This document shows positions 17,350 to 26,689 of a stretch of 64,000 bases of DNA, piece by piece. The stretch covers positions 8,411 through 72,410 of the forward strand of contig JAVEXO010000009.1 of NCBI GenBank assembly GCA_034003955.1, written 5' to 3'. The stretch's first letter is position 1. The number at the start of each line of letters is the position of its first letter. The notes beneath the pieces were generated by a model. The model was given only the letters and a program-made list of their open reading frames with translations. It was not told the origin of the DNA and ran no database searches. The DNA comes from SZUA-370 sp034003955. GTDB lineage: Bacteria > Spirochaetota > Spirochaetia > Treponematales > UBA12059. Position numbers and translations under genes: made by a program.

Positions 17350-19431
17350 GTGTTTGTACGGGAAATTGCCGCGCCTGTCTCCGATCTCAAGGGTGCTGGC
17401 CCTGCGGTGGCCAAGCGGCTTGCCAGGCTAGGCATCCTGACTGGAGCTGACCTGCTTCTCTTTCCTCCCAGAGACTACGAGGATCGTTCTGTAAAGAGAC
17501 TCTTGTCTGATTTTGCCTCTGGTGCTGTAAATTGCCATGTGACGGTGAGGGCACATGATTGGTTTGGTTTTGGGCGTATGCGCACACTCAAGATTTGGGT
17601 AGAGGACGAAGACGGAACCCTGGCAGCCCTTCTCTGCTTCAACCGTCCCTTTTTGGAACGCAGTTTTCCAGAGGGGCAGCGGCTCAAACTCTATGGCAAA
17701 TTCGACTATAAATTCTCTGAACTACAGTCGGCCTCATTCGATGCAGAGGCGCTCGACGACAGCGATGCCCCCGGCGGCGTGAGGCCCGTGTACCCGCTGA
17801 CAGAAGGCCTGGGGCAGGCCGTGCTACGGAAGCTTGTCACGCGTGCCTTGTCGGCTTGGGGGATGGTGGACGACGAGGTACCGCCTTCTATACGTGAGCG
17901 CAGGGGGCTCCTGCGTAAGACAGAGGCTCTCCGCTCCTTGCATGAGCCCGAGAGCCCCTCTGATGCAGTCGCCGCCAGGAGGAGTCTGGCCTATGAGGAA
18001 TTATTCTATCTACAGCTGATGATAGCCAGGCGGGCGGCGGCGAGGCGTAGCGATGAGCGAGAGCACAGGGCCCCTTCTGATGCTCTGGCCAAGGGCCTCA
18101 AGGAGCGCCTGCCCTTCAACCTGACTCTGGATCAAGAAACATGTATAGCCGAAATAGTAGCCGATATGTCGGGTCCCTGGCCCATGGCTCGCCTGCTCCA
18201 GGGTGATGTTGGATCGGGTAAGACGCTGGTTGCGTTCTTCGCGGCCCTGTATGCCATAGGAGGTGGGGGGCAGGCGGCCTTGATGGCACCCACCGAGCTT
18301 TTAGCCCGTCAGCATGCGGATACCGCCGCCCGTTTGCTAGAACCGCTTGGTGTGCGGCTGGCCTACCTTTCGGGCAACGTGGCCGACGCCGCCCGAAAGC
18401 CACTACTGGCTGCCTTGGCCAAGGGAGAGGTGGACCTGGTCATTGGTACACACGCCCTCTTCTCGGATGATGTTGCGTATGCCGATCTGCGGCTTGTCAT
18501 AGTGGATGAGCAGCAACGTTTTGGCGTGCTACAGCGCCTGGCAATGGGCTCCAAGGGCAAAAAACCAGACACCTTGATGATGACGGCGACACCAATACCA
18601 CGAACTCTTGCCCTTACGGTATTCGGAGACCTTGCCATATCGACTATTAAAACCATGCCTGCAGGCCGCCTGCCTGTCATCACCCATCTGGCCAAGAGTG
18701 GCAACGAGCCAAAGGTCTATGAATTCGTCCGCAGGGAACTGGCTGCGGGTCGTAGAGCCTACTTCGTGTACCCCTTGATCGATAGATCAGACAAACTGGC
18801 TTTAAAGGACGCCGAAGCCATGTTTGCCCATCTTTCCGTCAAGGTCTTTCCTGATTTTAAGGGAGGTTTGCTCCACGCTCGCCTGCCTGAGGAGCAGAAG
18901 CGGGGGACGATGTCAGATTTCTCCTCGGGCAGACTCTCATTCATTGTCGCTACGAGCGTCGTGGAGGTGGGTGTAGACGTACCCGAGGCTACATGCATGG
19001 TCATAGAGCATGCCGAGCGCTTCGGCCTCTCTGCCCTGCATCAGCTGAGAGGCAGGGTTGGCAGAAGCTCGCTACAGTCATACTGCTTCCTGATATGGTC
19101 TGACAGCCAAGGAGAAGATGGTGCAAGGCTCTCCGAAGACGGAAAACGCCGAGTCATGGCCATGAAAACGACGAACGATGGCTTTGCCATAGCAGAGGAG
19201 GATCTTCGTATCCGTGGCCCTGGTGAGATAACAGGCACTACCCAGGCAGGAGCGATGAGGCTGACCTTTGCTGACCCAATCCGTGACACCGAGCTCCTCG
19301 AGGCGGCCAGAGAGGATGCCCTGGCCTTGTTGGAGGCAGACTCGGGTCTTTTGGGTCAGGAAGGTTCAATAGTCAGAACGGTGCTTGAACGTGCAAGCCC
19401 CTTTGCCGAGAGAACCGCGGCAAACGGGTAG
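17350..19431 (+). CDS. recG: ATP-dependent DNA helicase RecG
   Basis: 693 residues, the family length. Remodels stalled replication forks and Holliday junctions. The N-terminal OB/wedge domain opens with LKGAGPAVAKRLARLGI; Walker A is GDVGSGKT; motif II reads DEQQRFG instead of the common DEQHRFG; motif III MTATPIPRT; motif VI QLRGRVGRS; the TRG region follows. GTG start with AGGG 5 bases upstream. It is third in an operon with two envelope proteins, which is not informative for its role. Confidence 0.96.
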   Translation: MFVREIAAPVSDLKGAGPAVAKRLARLGILTGADLLLFPPRDYEDRSVKRLLSDFASGAVNCHVTVRAHDWFGFGRMRTLKIWVEDEDGTLAALLCFNRPFLERSFPEGQRLKLYGKFDYKFSELQSASFDAEALDDSDAPGGVRPVYPLTEGLGQAVLRKLVTRALSAWGMVDDEVPPSIRERRGLLRKTEALRSLHEPESPSDAVAARRSLAYEELFYLQLMIARRAAARRSDEREHRAPSDALAKGLKERLPFNLTLDQETCIAEIVADMSGPWPMARLLQGDVGSGKTLVAFFAALYAIGGGGQAALMAPTELLARQHADTAARLLEPLGVRLAYLSGNVADAARKPLLAALAKGEVDLVIGTHALFSDDVAYADLRLVIVDEQQRFGVLQRLAMGSKGKKPDTLMMTATPIPRTLALTVFGDLAISTIKTMPAGRLPVITHLAKSGNEPKVYEFVRRELAAGRRAYFVYPLIDRSDKLALKDAEAMFAHLSVKVFPDFKGGLLHARLPEEQKRGTMSDFSSGRLSFIVATSVVEVGVDVPEATCMVIEHAERFGLSALHQLRGRVGRSSLQSYCFLIWSDSQGEDGARLSEDGKRRVMAMKTTNDGFAIAEEDLRIRGPGEITGTTQAGAMRLTFADPIRDTELLEAAREDALALLEADSGLLGQEGSIVRTVLERASPFAERTAANG

Positions 19432-19440
19432 GCTTGCTCG

Positions 19441-19469
19441 TTGCCGGTAAGGCAAAATCCCAGTATAAT
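19441..19469 (+). promoter_or_regulatory. strong sigma-70 promoter for glgA
   Basis: TTGCCG (19441-19446), a 17-base spacer, and a perfect TATAAT (19464-19469). The glgA GTG lies 67 bases downstream. Confidence 0.75.
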
Positions 19470-19535
19470 GAGTCATTGGAATACACAAGGATATGAATAC
19501 AGCGTTATTAAGCGCTAAAAACGAGGAGCAAAGCC

Positions 19536-20990
19536 GTGCAGGTACTGATGGTAACGAGCGAGGCCGTGCCCTTCGCCAAATCGGGTGGCCTTGCGGACGC
19601 TGTGTCTGCCCTCTCCAAGGCTTTGCGTCGCCAAGGCCATGATGTACGGCTTGTCATGCCGCGTTACGGGAGTATTGCCCTCGATGGCCTTTCGCAGCGT
19701 CTGAAGAAACTACCGGTCGCCATGGGCGGAGTCGTTGAACAAGCCAGCGTCTATGAAGGCGTCCTGCCCGAGTCTGATGTGCCTGTCTACTTCGTAGAAC
19801 ACGCTGGGTTCTTTGCCAGGGATGGCATCTATGGTTCAAAGGTAGAGACAGACTATGCAGACAACCCCCGGCGTTTCTCGTTTCTTGCAAGATCGGCCTT
19901 CAGGCTATGTGACGCCCTAGGGTGGAAACCAGACATCTTCCATGCTCATGATTGGCCGGGTTCCTATGCCATGGTATACAAGGCATTCGACGAACCTGCG
20001 TATGTCGATTCCTCTAGCGTTCTTACAATTCACAATCTTGGATACCAGGGTATCTATGACAAGGGTAACTTTCCATATTTTGGCCTTTCCTGGGAGCTGT
20101 TCCATCAGGCCGGTTTTGAATACTACGATACCGTCAACGTCTTGAAGGCTGGAATCTACAGTGCCGACGGCCTGGCTACCGTGTCTCCTACCTATGCACG
20201 GGAGATACAGACGCCGGAGCTTGGCTGTACCCTGGACGGGCTTCTTCGCGAACGCAGCTCTAGCCTCGTAGGAATCCTGAACGGCGTAGACGGCAACGAC
20301 TGGGATCCCAGTACGGATGTCTATCTGCCAGCCACCTACTCCCTGGATGACATGAGAGGCAAGGCCGAGTGCAAGGCCGCCTTACAAAAGGAGTTCGGCC
20401 TGGACATCGATCCTGACAAGCCACTCATAGGCATGGTATCCCGCCTCAGCGATCAGAAGGGCATAGGCGAACTCTTCGGTCCGACCTATGGCTGTGCCGC
20501 AAAACTCTGTCTTGACATGGATCTGCAATTCATAGTGCAAGGCACGGGAGAATCGTGGTGTGAGGAAGAGCTGCGATCCTTGTCGGCTTCCCTCCCAAAT
20601 TTCAGGGCTAAGGTAGGATACTCCGAACGACTAGCCCATTTGATAGAGGCGGGCTCTGACTTCTTCATGATGCCCAGCAGGTACGAACCTTGTGGCTTAA
20701 ACCAGATGTATTCATTGCGTTACGGCACCTTGCCCATAGCACACAGGACCGGTGGCCTGGCAGACACCATATCCAATTTCAACCAGGACACGGGAGCCGG
20801 CACCGGTTTCCTGTTCGATAATCTAAGCCCGAGGGCAATCTATGATACGACAGGCTGGGCCGTGTGGGCGTATTATAATCGCGCTGAACAGATAGAGGCC
20901 ATGCGGGCTCGTGCCATGGCCCTCGTGTTCTCATGGGATGCCGCCGCACGGGAGTATGAGCTCTTGTATAGCGGATTAAACGAGGCGTAG
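19536..20990 (+). CDS. glgA: glycogen synthase (ADP-glucose type)
   Basis: 484 residues, GT5 family with GT-B fold; adds glucose from ADP-glucose to alpha-1,4-glucan. Seen: KSGGLADAVSALSKAL near residue 15 (the KxGGL nucleotide-sugar loop), HAHDWPG, the TIHNLGYQGIY segment, MVSRLSDQKG, and the C-terminal PSRYEPCGLNQMYSLRYGTLPI with the catalytic Glu. GTG start with GAGGAG 7 bases before. It stands alone, with no other glg gene adjacent, and it has its own strong promoter. Confidence 0.95.
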   Translation: MQVLMVTSEAVPFAKSGGLADAVSALSKALRRQGHDVRLVMPRYGSIALDGLSQRLKKLPVAMGGVVEQASVYEGVLPESDVPVYFVEHAGFFARDGIYGSKVETDYADNPRRFSFLARSAFRLCDALGWKPDIFHAHDWPGSYAMVYKAFDEPAYVDSSSVLTIHNLGYQGIYDKGNFPYFGLSWELFHQAGFEYYDTVNVLKAGIYSADGLATVSPTYAREIQTPELGCTLDGLLRERSSSLVGILNGVDGNDWDPSTDVYLPATYSLDDMRGKAECKAALQKEFGLDIDPDKPLIGMVSRLSDQKGIGELFGPTYGCAAKLCLDMDLQFIVQGTGESWCEEELRSLSASLPNFRAKVGYSERLAHLIEAGSDFFMMPSRYEPCGLNQMYSLRYGTLPIAHRTGGLADTISNFNQDTGAGTGFLFDNLSPRAIYDTTGWAVWAYYNRAEQIEAMRARAMALVFSWDAAAREYELLYSGLNEA

Positions 20991-21031
20991 AAGCCATCGC
21001 AGGGTCGCTACAGATGTTTTGAGGAGAGAAG

Positions 21032-22516
21032 ATGGCTAAGGCTAGCAATGTTCTGGATTATAACAAGGATGCCGTCAGGGATGGTATCGTTACCGCGTTC
21101 AAACAACGCCGTGGCGAGGCTGCCCCTGCCGATATAGTAGCGTTTACGGGGCTTCCTAAGCAGCAGGTGGATGCGGAGCTGCCGGCTGTAGCCGACGAGT
21201 TCGGCGGACGGCTCAAGGTGACAGATTCTGGTGAGATTCTGTACTCGTTTCCTCATGGTTTCAAGAGTCGCTATAAGGGGTTCGGCCCTGCATCCAGGCG
21301 CCTTCTTAAGACCCTGGGCAAGGGTGCCGCGGCAGTCGCCACCTTCCTCTTCAAGGGATGGATAATGGTCATGCTCATAGGCTACTTTGCACTGTTTGTA
21401 GCCCTTATAGTGCTGGCCATGCTTGCCTCGGTGGCACTGAGCGCCTCGGACAAGAACAACAGGAGCAGGAGTAAGGGCGGCGGGGCCTTCATGGCCACGA
21501 GGCTCATTGATCTCTTTATACGCATCTGGTTCTACAATGAGGTGTTCAAGTCCCCTGGTCAGCGTCGTTACGAGAGCAATTCAAGAGCCAGGAAGAAGGA
21601 AAATAGGAGGCCTCTCAATAAGGCAATATTCTCCTTCGTATTCGGCGAGGCCGATCCAAACGCCGATCATGATCTCGTAGAGAAACGAGCATTCATTGCC
21701 CTTGCCAGGCTTAAGAAAGGCATTGTACTACTCGAGGACTTCATGTCCGTAACCGGGCTGTCTCCTGAAGAGGCTAATCTGGCAATCAATCGCTACCTCT
21801 ATGAGTTTGAGGGAAGCCCCGAGGTGAGCGAATCTGGAACGGTGTATTTCCACTTTCCCAAGCTCCTCTTGCGAGCCCGCTCGGATGAGCCTGGAACATC
21901 GGATTCTCCGTTTAAGCGTATCAGGGCATTCTCAGCCAATGACAAGAAGGCTAATTTCTGGTACAGCGCCATCAACGGCGTAAACCTTGTCTTTGGTTCG
22001 TACTTCCTGTATTGCAGCCTTGCCCTTGGATCCCTGACTACTGGTGTCGTAACGGGAGGAACCTACCTGTACTGGTTTGTCGCAACCCTGCTGTCTGAAT
22101 TTTTAATCAATCCCTTCCCGCTCATGGCAATAGGCCTGGGCATGGTCCCTCTGGCATTTTCACTGCTGTTCTGGCTCGTGCCAGCCGTCAGGAAGGGCAG
22201 GCTTTCACGGGAGAATGAGCGCATAAAGGAAGGCAATCTTCGTAGGGCTCTGTACGCCTCCGCCGTTTCATCTCCGTCTGCCGTACGCACTCCCGATGGG
22301 ACTTCTCTTCCCGCCGCTGCAAGGCCAGCCAATACGGCAGCGCCTCAGAAGGTAGTAGAAGAGTTGGCTGCCTTCGAGGGTGGAGAGCCGGTGGATGCCG
22401 GTGTGTGGCGTCTCGTCGAGCTTGAGCGCAAGGTAGTCGACGCCGAACGCTTACGAGCGGCGGTCAAGCCTGAAGACTACAGACTCGGTGGCATAGCCTT
22501 CGACTCAGGATCGTGA
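21032..22516 (+). CDS. membrane protein with a duplicated winged-helix-like domain, unknown function
   Basis: 494 residues. The same module occurs twice: residues about 38-75 (VAFTGLPKQQVDAELP followed by VTDSGEILYSFP) and about 245-285 (MSVTGLSPEEANLAIN followed by VSESGTVYFHFP). Each pairs a helix-turn-helix-like segment with a strand and fits a small winged-helix domain. Hydrophobic segments lie at about 103-137, 318-345 and 360-390. The C-terminal 90 residues are charged. GAGGAGAG stands before the ATG. Overlaps the next gene by four bases (GTGA). I do not know the family. Confidence 0.65.
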   Translation: MAKASNVLDYNKDAVRDGIVTAFKQRRGEAAPADIVAFTGLPKQQVDAELPAVADEFGGRLKVTDSGEILYSFPHGFKSRYKGFGPASRRLLKTLGKGAAAVATFLFKGWIMVMLIGYFALFVALIVLAMLASVALSASDKNNRSRSKGGGAFMATRLIDLFIRIWFYNEVFKSPGQRRYESNSRARKKENRRPLNKAIFSFVFGEADPNADHDLVEKRAFIALARLKKGIVLLEDFMSVTGLSPEEANLAINRYLYEFEGSPEVSESGTVYFHFPKLLLRARSDEPGTSDSPFKRIRAFSANDKKANFWYSAINGVNLVFGSYFLYCSLALGSLTTGVVTGGTYLYWFVATLLSEFLINPFPLMAIGLGMVPLAFSLLFWLVPAVRKGRLSRENERIKEGNLRRALYASAVSSPSAVRTPDGTSLPAAARPANTAAPQKVVEELAAFEGGEPVDAGVWRLVELERKVVDAERLRAAVKPEDYRLGGIAFDSGS

Positions 22517-23424
22517 CAGCGCAATCGCAAGCGGCCGATTTAGCCAAGCGGTCTAAGGGTATCGGCCTTGCCGTCATTTCGGCAGTATCATTCTCTACGC
22601 TAGGCCTCTTTGCCAAGCTGGCCTACTCTCAGGGTATGGCACCAGCCCAAGCCTTGGCCTGGCGTTTCAGCTTGGCGGCCACGGTGCTATGGATGGTGCT
22701 GGCAAGCCGCAGGAGCCTGGATCGGCCATGGAATGAGTACAGGCGGGTACTGTTGCTGGGTGCCCTAGGCTTTGCTCCCCAGGCAGGCCTGTACTTCATG
22801 GCAGTAAAGTACCTCGACCCTGGCTTGGCTTCTCTCCTGCTCTACCTGTATCCATCCTTTGTAATAGGCCTGTCCTATCTTTTCTTGTCTCGCAAGCCTA
22901 AGGTCAAACAGCTTGTGGCTTTGCTACTGTCGAGCCTAGGCTGCGTGCTTACTCTGTGGACGCGAGGCTCGTACCCGCTGATAGGCTATGTATTTGGCCT
23001 GGCCGTGGCCATATCCTACGCCGCCTACCTGCTGGTAGGAGAGCGTATCATAGTGGGTCTCGATCCAATATTTATAACGGCAAACCTGATGAGCGTCTCA
23101 GCCCTCATCTACTGGGTGGTGACGTTAGCCACGGGAGCCTTCATGCTACCCACAGCGCCTCTGGCTTTGGCCGGTGTAGCGGGTCTAGCCTTCTGCGGTT
23201 CAATCCTTCCCATCGTGACCCTCTTTGCCGCCATTCGCCTCATAGGTCCATCGGAAACGTCCCTTGTATCGACGATAGAACCACTATGCACCGTAGCCCT
23301 GTCTGCCCTGTTTTTTGGAGAACGCCTGAGTACCTCGCAGATGACGGGCGGTTTCTTCGTCTTGTCGGGTGTCCTTATCCTCAAGCTAAGAATCAGAAGA
23401 AAGGCACAGCCATGCGAGTCATGA
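22513..23424 (+). CDS. EamA/DMT superfamily permease
   Basis: 303 residues with ten hydrophobic segments in two repeated halves, as in drug/metabolite exporters of the EamA type. Typical features are GLFAKLAYSQGMAPAQALAWRF in the first half, GLASLLLYLYPSFV, and PSETSLVSTIEPLCTVALSALFFGERLSTSQMTGGFFVLSGVLIL in the second. The substrate is unknown. GTG start overlaps the upstream stop as GTGA, and its own 3' end overlaps the flavoprotein gene by 13 bases. Confidence 0.85.
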   Translation: MTAQSQAADLAKRSKGIGLAVISAVSFSTLGLFAKLAYSQGMAPAQALAWRFSLAATVLWMVLASRRSLDRPWNEYRRVLLLGALGFAPQAGLYFMAVKYLDPGLASLLLYLYPSFVIGLSYLFLSRKPKVKQLVALLLSSLGCVLTLWTRGSYPLIGYVFGLAVAISYAAYLLVGERIIVGLDPIFITANLMSVSALIYWVVTLATGAFMLPTAPLALAGVAGLAFCGSILPIVTLFAAIRLIGPSETSLVSTIEPLCTVALSALFFGERLSTSQMTGGFFVLSGVLILKLRIRRKAQPCES

Positions 23425-23984
23425 GCATCATAGACCACCCCTGGACCGATAGCCTAAACCACGCCATCTGGAAGACACTCGGAGAGAGCCTCAGGGATGC
23501 GGGGCATGAGGTGGACGAGCTCGACCTCCACCGCGAGCATTTCAACCCTGTCATGAACGTAGATGAGCTGGCAGGCTATACGGCAGGAAGATACATAGAT
23601 CCGGCGGTAGGACGGTACCAGGCGCGCCTTGATAGAACCGACTACTTGTTCCTGGTGTTTCCAGTATGGTGGGAAAGTGCACCGGCCTTACTCAAGGGTT
23701 TCTTCGACAAGGTATTCCTGCCAGGATGGGCCTTCGCCGAGGAGGACTTTTCCCCCAAGCTGGGCCATATACTCGGAGCTACCGTCATAACAACCATGGG
23801 CGCGCCAAAAGCAATACACACTTCTGTCGAGTCAGGCATTTGCAAAGGCCTGCTCGAGGCCTGCGGTGTACGCCGGACCCAATGGATCAATTTCTTCGAT
23901 GTAGGCAATTCGACAGAAAAGGAGCGCTCCGGATGGCTAAATCGAGTCAGGACTTGTGCATCGGATTTATTATGTAGTGAATAA
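23412..23984 (+). CDS. NAD(P)H dehydrogenase (quinone)-like flavodoxin-fold protein
   Basis: 190 residues of the Kef-ancillary/NQO1-like flavoprotein family: two-electron reduction of quinones with FMN or FAD. Seen: N-terminal MRVMSIIDHPWTDSLNHAI, the core YLFLVFPVWWESAPALLKGFFDKVFLPGWAF, and a GATVITTMGAP flavin loop. Start ATG 23412 overlaps the EamA gene; MSIIDHP at 23421 is an alternative. It is the last gene before a strong terminator. Confidence 0.85.
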   Translation: MRVMSIIDHPWTDSLNHAIWKTLGESLRDAGHEVDELDLHREHFNPVMNVDELAGYTAGRYIDPAVGRYQARLDRTDYLFLVFPVWWESAPALLKGFFDKVFLPGWAFAEEDFSPKLGHILGATVITTMGAPKAIHTSVESGICKGLLEACGVRRTQWINFFDVGNSTEKERSGWLNRVRTCASDLLCSE

Positions 23985-24049
23985 TATATAGCGATCTTGA
24001 AAAACATTATTGTTGCGCTATAGTATATCTTGCAACCTGGTTTAAGCTC

Positions 24050-24092
24050 ATCGCCCTGACCCATCCTTGTACGGTCAGGGCGATATTTTTTT
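24050..24092 (+). terminator. rho-independent terminator after the EamA/flavoprotein operon
   Basis: A 12-bp perfect stem (24050-24061 with 24073-24084, core CGCCCTGACC) has an 11-base loop and is followed by a run of seven T (24086-24092). Confidence 0.9.
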
Positions 24093-24102
24093 AGAAGCTA
24101 TA

Positions 24103-25839
24103 TCAAGTGCTAGGAGACGCTGGATACAGATAGCGCTTTATCTTGAGGGTAGCCGTCTTCTCAAACGGTGATTCCTGTACGAGTATCCTGGCTATACGGG
24201 AGAACGCCGCCAGGCGGGTATTGGTAGAGGCTCGGAGCCGGGCTAGAAGACGCTCCGATTCCTGTGCCAGAGCATGGGACGTATCGGCTAGGGCTTCTCG
24301 TATATGGCCTGTTGTATCGCTGACTCTAGCCCTTGCATCGATAATCATGGCCTTGGCACGCTCATTGAGAACCACAAGTGCCACGAGGGCTCCATCCTTG
24401 GCGGCATACACCAGGGACTCTTCTACGAGGCCGCTCGATGACAAGAGTGACTCTATCTCCTCAGGGTATATGTTTTCTCCAGAGGGGCCAAGGATCATTG
24501 CCTTGAGTCTTCCCCTGACATGGATGAGCCCACGAGAGTCTATGATGCCCAGGTCCCCTGTTTTAAACCAGCCGTCGCTCGTGAACGCCTCTGCGCTACG
24601 GGCAGAATCCTTGTAGTAGCCTGTCATGACGTTTGGCCCACGAACCTGTATCTCGCCTTCGCCGCTAGCATGGAGCGCACTGTGTGCTTCGCCTGCCTGA
24701 GGCTGAGCTATCCTCACGTTTACACCGTCGAGAGCACGACCCGTAGAGCCAATGCTCGTCTTGTAGGGTATGGCGGCCGCAACCAAAGGAGCTGTTTCTG
24801 TAAGCCCATAGCCTATTGCGTAGGGGAATCGGGCGGCCAAGAGGAAGCGTTCGACGTCATTGGCAAGAGCCGCCCCTCCAATACCCAGGAAGCGTATGGC
24901 GCCACCGAAGGCGTCTTGTAGCTTTCTTCCAGCCGCCTTGATGGCCAGGCCCCTGGTAGGTGCGAAGCGGTACAATGGGTGATTGAGGAGCTTAGGCTCG
25001 ACCTTGGCCCGGTAAAGTTTCTCTATTATCAGTGGAACGATTACCATAACCGTTGGCTTGACGAGCTGGAGGGCAGAGGCGAGGGCCGTAGGGGTAGGCG
25101 GACCGTCCAGGTAGTGTATGGCACAACCCTGCAAGAGAGGCGTGACAAGGCCCATGGTACTCTCCAGGGTATGTGCTAGTGGCATGACAGATAGTACCCG
25201 GTCTTCTGGTTTAAGACCAAAGACGGCCCTAGTCGCTATGGCGTTTGAGACTATGTTTTCGTGTGTCAGCATGACACCCTTTGAATTGCCTGATGTTCCC
25301 GATGTGTAGAGTATGCACGCAAGGTCAGAAGGTAGGAGTGAGTCGCCAGGAAGCACAGACTTGGGTTCCTTAAAGGAACGCCTCTGTGTCGTTCCAGCCA
25401 CAACGGCATTGAATCCAAGCTCATCGATGGTATCGAGACGTATGACGGAAAAAGGAACATCGATACCCGATAGCCGGGGGAGCGTCTTTTCCGTCGCGCA
25501 TACGGCTGCGGCGGCGGCGTGGTCGACTATGTTGGCTATCTGTTCTGGCGCGAAGTCTACCAAGACAGGTACTGCGACGGCTCCGGCGGCCATGATGCCA
25601 AAATAAGCCACGGCCCATTCAGGCCTGTTCTCGCAAAGGATGACGACCCTGTCTCCTGTTTTTACGCCCATATCGACTATCGAAAGGGCAAAACGGCGAA
25701 CCGCACGTTCAAGGCCGCTATAATCATACCCGACCCTGATGCCATCCTTCTCTACCCTAGAGAGAGCGGGCCTGTCGCTGAAGGCGGCGCTTGCGGCCCA
25801 TAGCAGGGAGGGAAGTGTGTGCTGACGCATTGTAACCAA
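24103..25839 (-). CDS. long-chain acyl-CoA synthetase (AMP-forming)
   Basis: 578 residues of the ANL ligase family. Activates fatty acids to acyl-CoA, probably at the inner membrane. Seen in order: ACILYTSGTSGNSKGVMLTHENI (P-loop), YGLTETAPLVAA, GWFKTGDLGIID, HVRGRLKAMILGPSGENIYPEEIE. I chose TTG at 25839 because AGGAG (25846-25850) lies 6 bases before it; ATG 25830, three codons in, has the same site 15 bases away. The frame runs on to 25890 without support. Next downstream is plsC, so imported or recycled fatty acid can be passed to phosphatidic acid synthesis. Confidence 0.92.
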   Translation of the reverse strand: MVTMRQHTLPSLLWAASAAFSDRPALSRVEKDGIRVGYDYSGLERAVRRFALSIVDMGVKTGDRVVILCENRPEWAVAYFGIMAAGAVAVPVLVDFAPEQIANIVDHAAAAAVCATEKTLPRLSGIDVPFSVIRLDTIDELGFNAVVAGTTQRRSFKEPKSVLPGDSLLPSDLACILYTSGTSGNSKGVMLTHENIVSNAIATRAVFGLKPEDRVLSVMPLAHTLESTMGLVTPLLQGCAIHYLDGPPTPTALASALQLVKPTVMVIVPLIIEKLYRAKVEPKLLNHPLYRFAPTRGLAIKAAGRKLQDAFGGAIRFLGIGGAALANDVERFLLAARFPYAIGYGLTETAPLVAAAIPYKTSIGSTGRALDGVNVRIAQPQAGEAHSALHASGEGEIQVRGPNVMTGYYKDSARSAEAFTSDGWFKTGDLGIIDSRGLIHVRGRLKAMILGPSGENIYPEEIESLLSSSGLVEESLVYAAKDGALVALVVLNERAKAMIIDARARVSDTTGHIREALADTSHALAQESERLLARLRASTNTRLAAFSRIARILVQESPFEKTATLKIKRYLYPASPST

Positions 25840-25880
25840 TCGCAACTCCTTGTCGCCGAAATCATATCGGCAACAAGTGT

Positions 25881-25889
25881 ATAATAGCA
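25881..25889 (-). promoter_or_regulatory. extended -10 promoter for the acyl-CoA synthetase
   Basis: On the minus strand TGC followed by TATTAT (25886-25881), an extended -10 box, about 40 bases before the TTG start. No clear -35 box at 17 bases. Confidence 0.4.
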
Positions 25890-25939
25890 TCTATATACAT
25901 GAAGAGCTAGACAATAAGGCGATAAATGTCAAAATGTTA

Positions 25940-26608
25940 TTAGATGAATCTTAGATGCTTTGTCTGGCGGCCTAGTGTGCCCGCGTATTCTCCATGATAC
26001 GACTCTGGCATAAGGACGGCTATGCTTGCCATTATCTCGTCTGCTACTTCCTGCCTGATTGTCTTGGTCATGGAACCGGCAGGCTTTATCATGTAGGGGC
26101 GTCCTACTCGCAGGTGAATAGGGGTTCGTTTGAATGCCTTGAGGTTCTGCCAGAAGTCCTCGGCTCCCCAATGGGCAATAGGCCATACAGGAACACCGGC
26201 GCGCTGTGCGAGCATGGCTACTCCAGGCTTGCCGCGTCCCAGTATGCCTGTCTTGCTTCTCGTGCCTTCTGGAGCCAGACCGAGTATGCCTTTGTCGTGC
26301 ACCCATGCAAGGCAGTGGTTGAATGACTCGGTATCTACACCACTACGATCTATGGGTATGGCGTTCCATATAGTGGCAAAGTAACGGTAGCCAGGATTGC
26401 TCAGGTTTTCCTTCTTGCTGAGTGCAGCTAGCTTGGGGTTAGCTATGAATGTGGCCAAGAGGGGTGCCTCGAAGAAATTTATATGGTTCATGGCCATGAT
26501 GACAGGCCCATCGCGAGGGATGTTCTGTATGTCATCTATATCCAGCCTGCAGGTGAGCCTGATGATACCTCTGACGACGGCGTTTGTTATGGCAATATCG
26601 ATTCTCAT
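25940..26608 (-). CDS. plsC: 1-acyl-sn-glycerol-3-phosphate acyltransferase-like protein
   Basis: 222 residues of the PlsC/LPLAT family, which transfers an acyl chain to lysophosphatidic acid at the membrane. Motif I reads AMNHINFFEAP: the catalytic pair is His-x4-Glu where most members have His-x4-Asp. Motif III APEGTRSKTGILGRGKPGVAMLA is intact, as is the motif IV region VPVWPIAHWG. The N-terminus IAITNAVVRGIIRLTCRLDI is amphipathic. It follows, in the opposite order of transcription, between the purine operon and the acyl-CoA synthetase, with the same orientation as both. Confidence 0.88.
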   Translation of the reverse strand: MRIDIAITNAVVRGIIRLTCRLDIDDIQNIPRDGPVIMAMNHINFFEAPLLATFIANPKLAALSKKENLSNPGYRYFATIWNAIPIDRSGVDTESFNHCLAWVHDKGILGLAPEGTRSKTGILGRGKPGVAMLAQRAGVPVWPIAHWGAEDFWQNLKAFKRTPIHLRVGRPYMIKPAGSMTKTIRQEVADEIMASIAVLMPESYHGEYAGTLGRQTKHLRFI

Positions 26609-26634
26609 CGGATTACTTCTACATCCTTACAAAT

Positions 26635-26680
26635 GCTAAGGCGAGCCAGGGTACGAGCGTATCGTCTGACTCGCCTTAGC
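26635..26680 (-). terminator. branched hairpin, probable terminator of the purine operon
   Basis: Outer 11-bp perfect stem GCTAAGGCGAG / CTCGCCTTAGC (26635-26645 with 26670-26680); inside it CAG/CTG and ACGA/TCGT pair. It lies between ygeW and plsC. The T-run behind it on the minus strand is short (ATTTG), so efficiency is uncertain. Confidence 0.55.
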
Positions 26681-26689
26681 TCGTGGCGT

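Noticed and set aside
23986..24045. A second hairpin with TATAGCG/CGCTATA arms
   Set aside because: Only 7 bp with a loop of about 26 bases, weaker than the adjacent 12-bp terminator.
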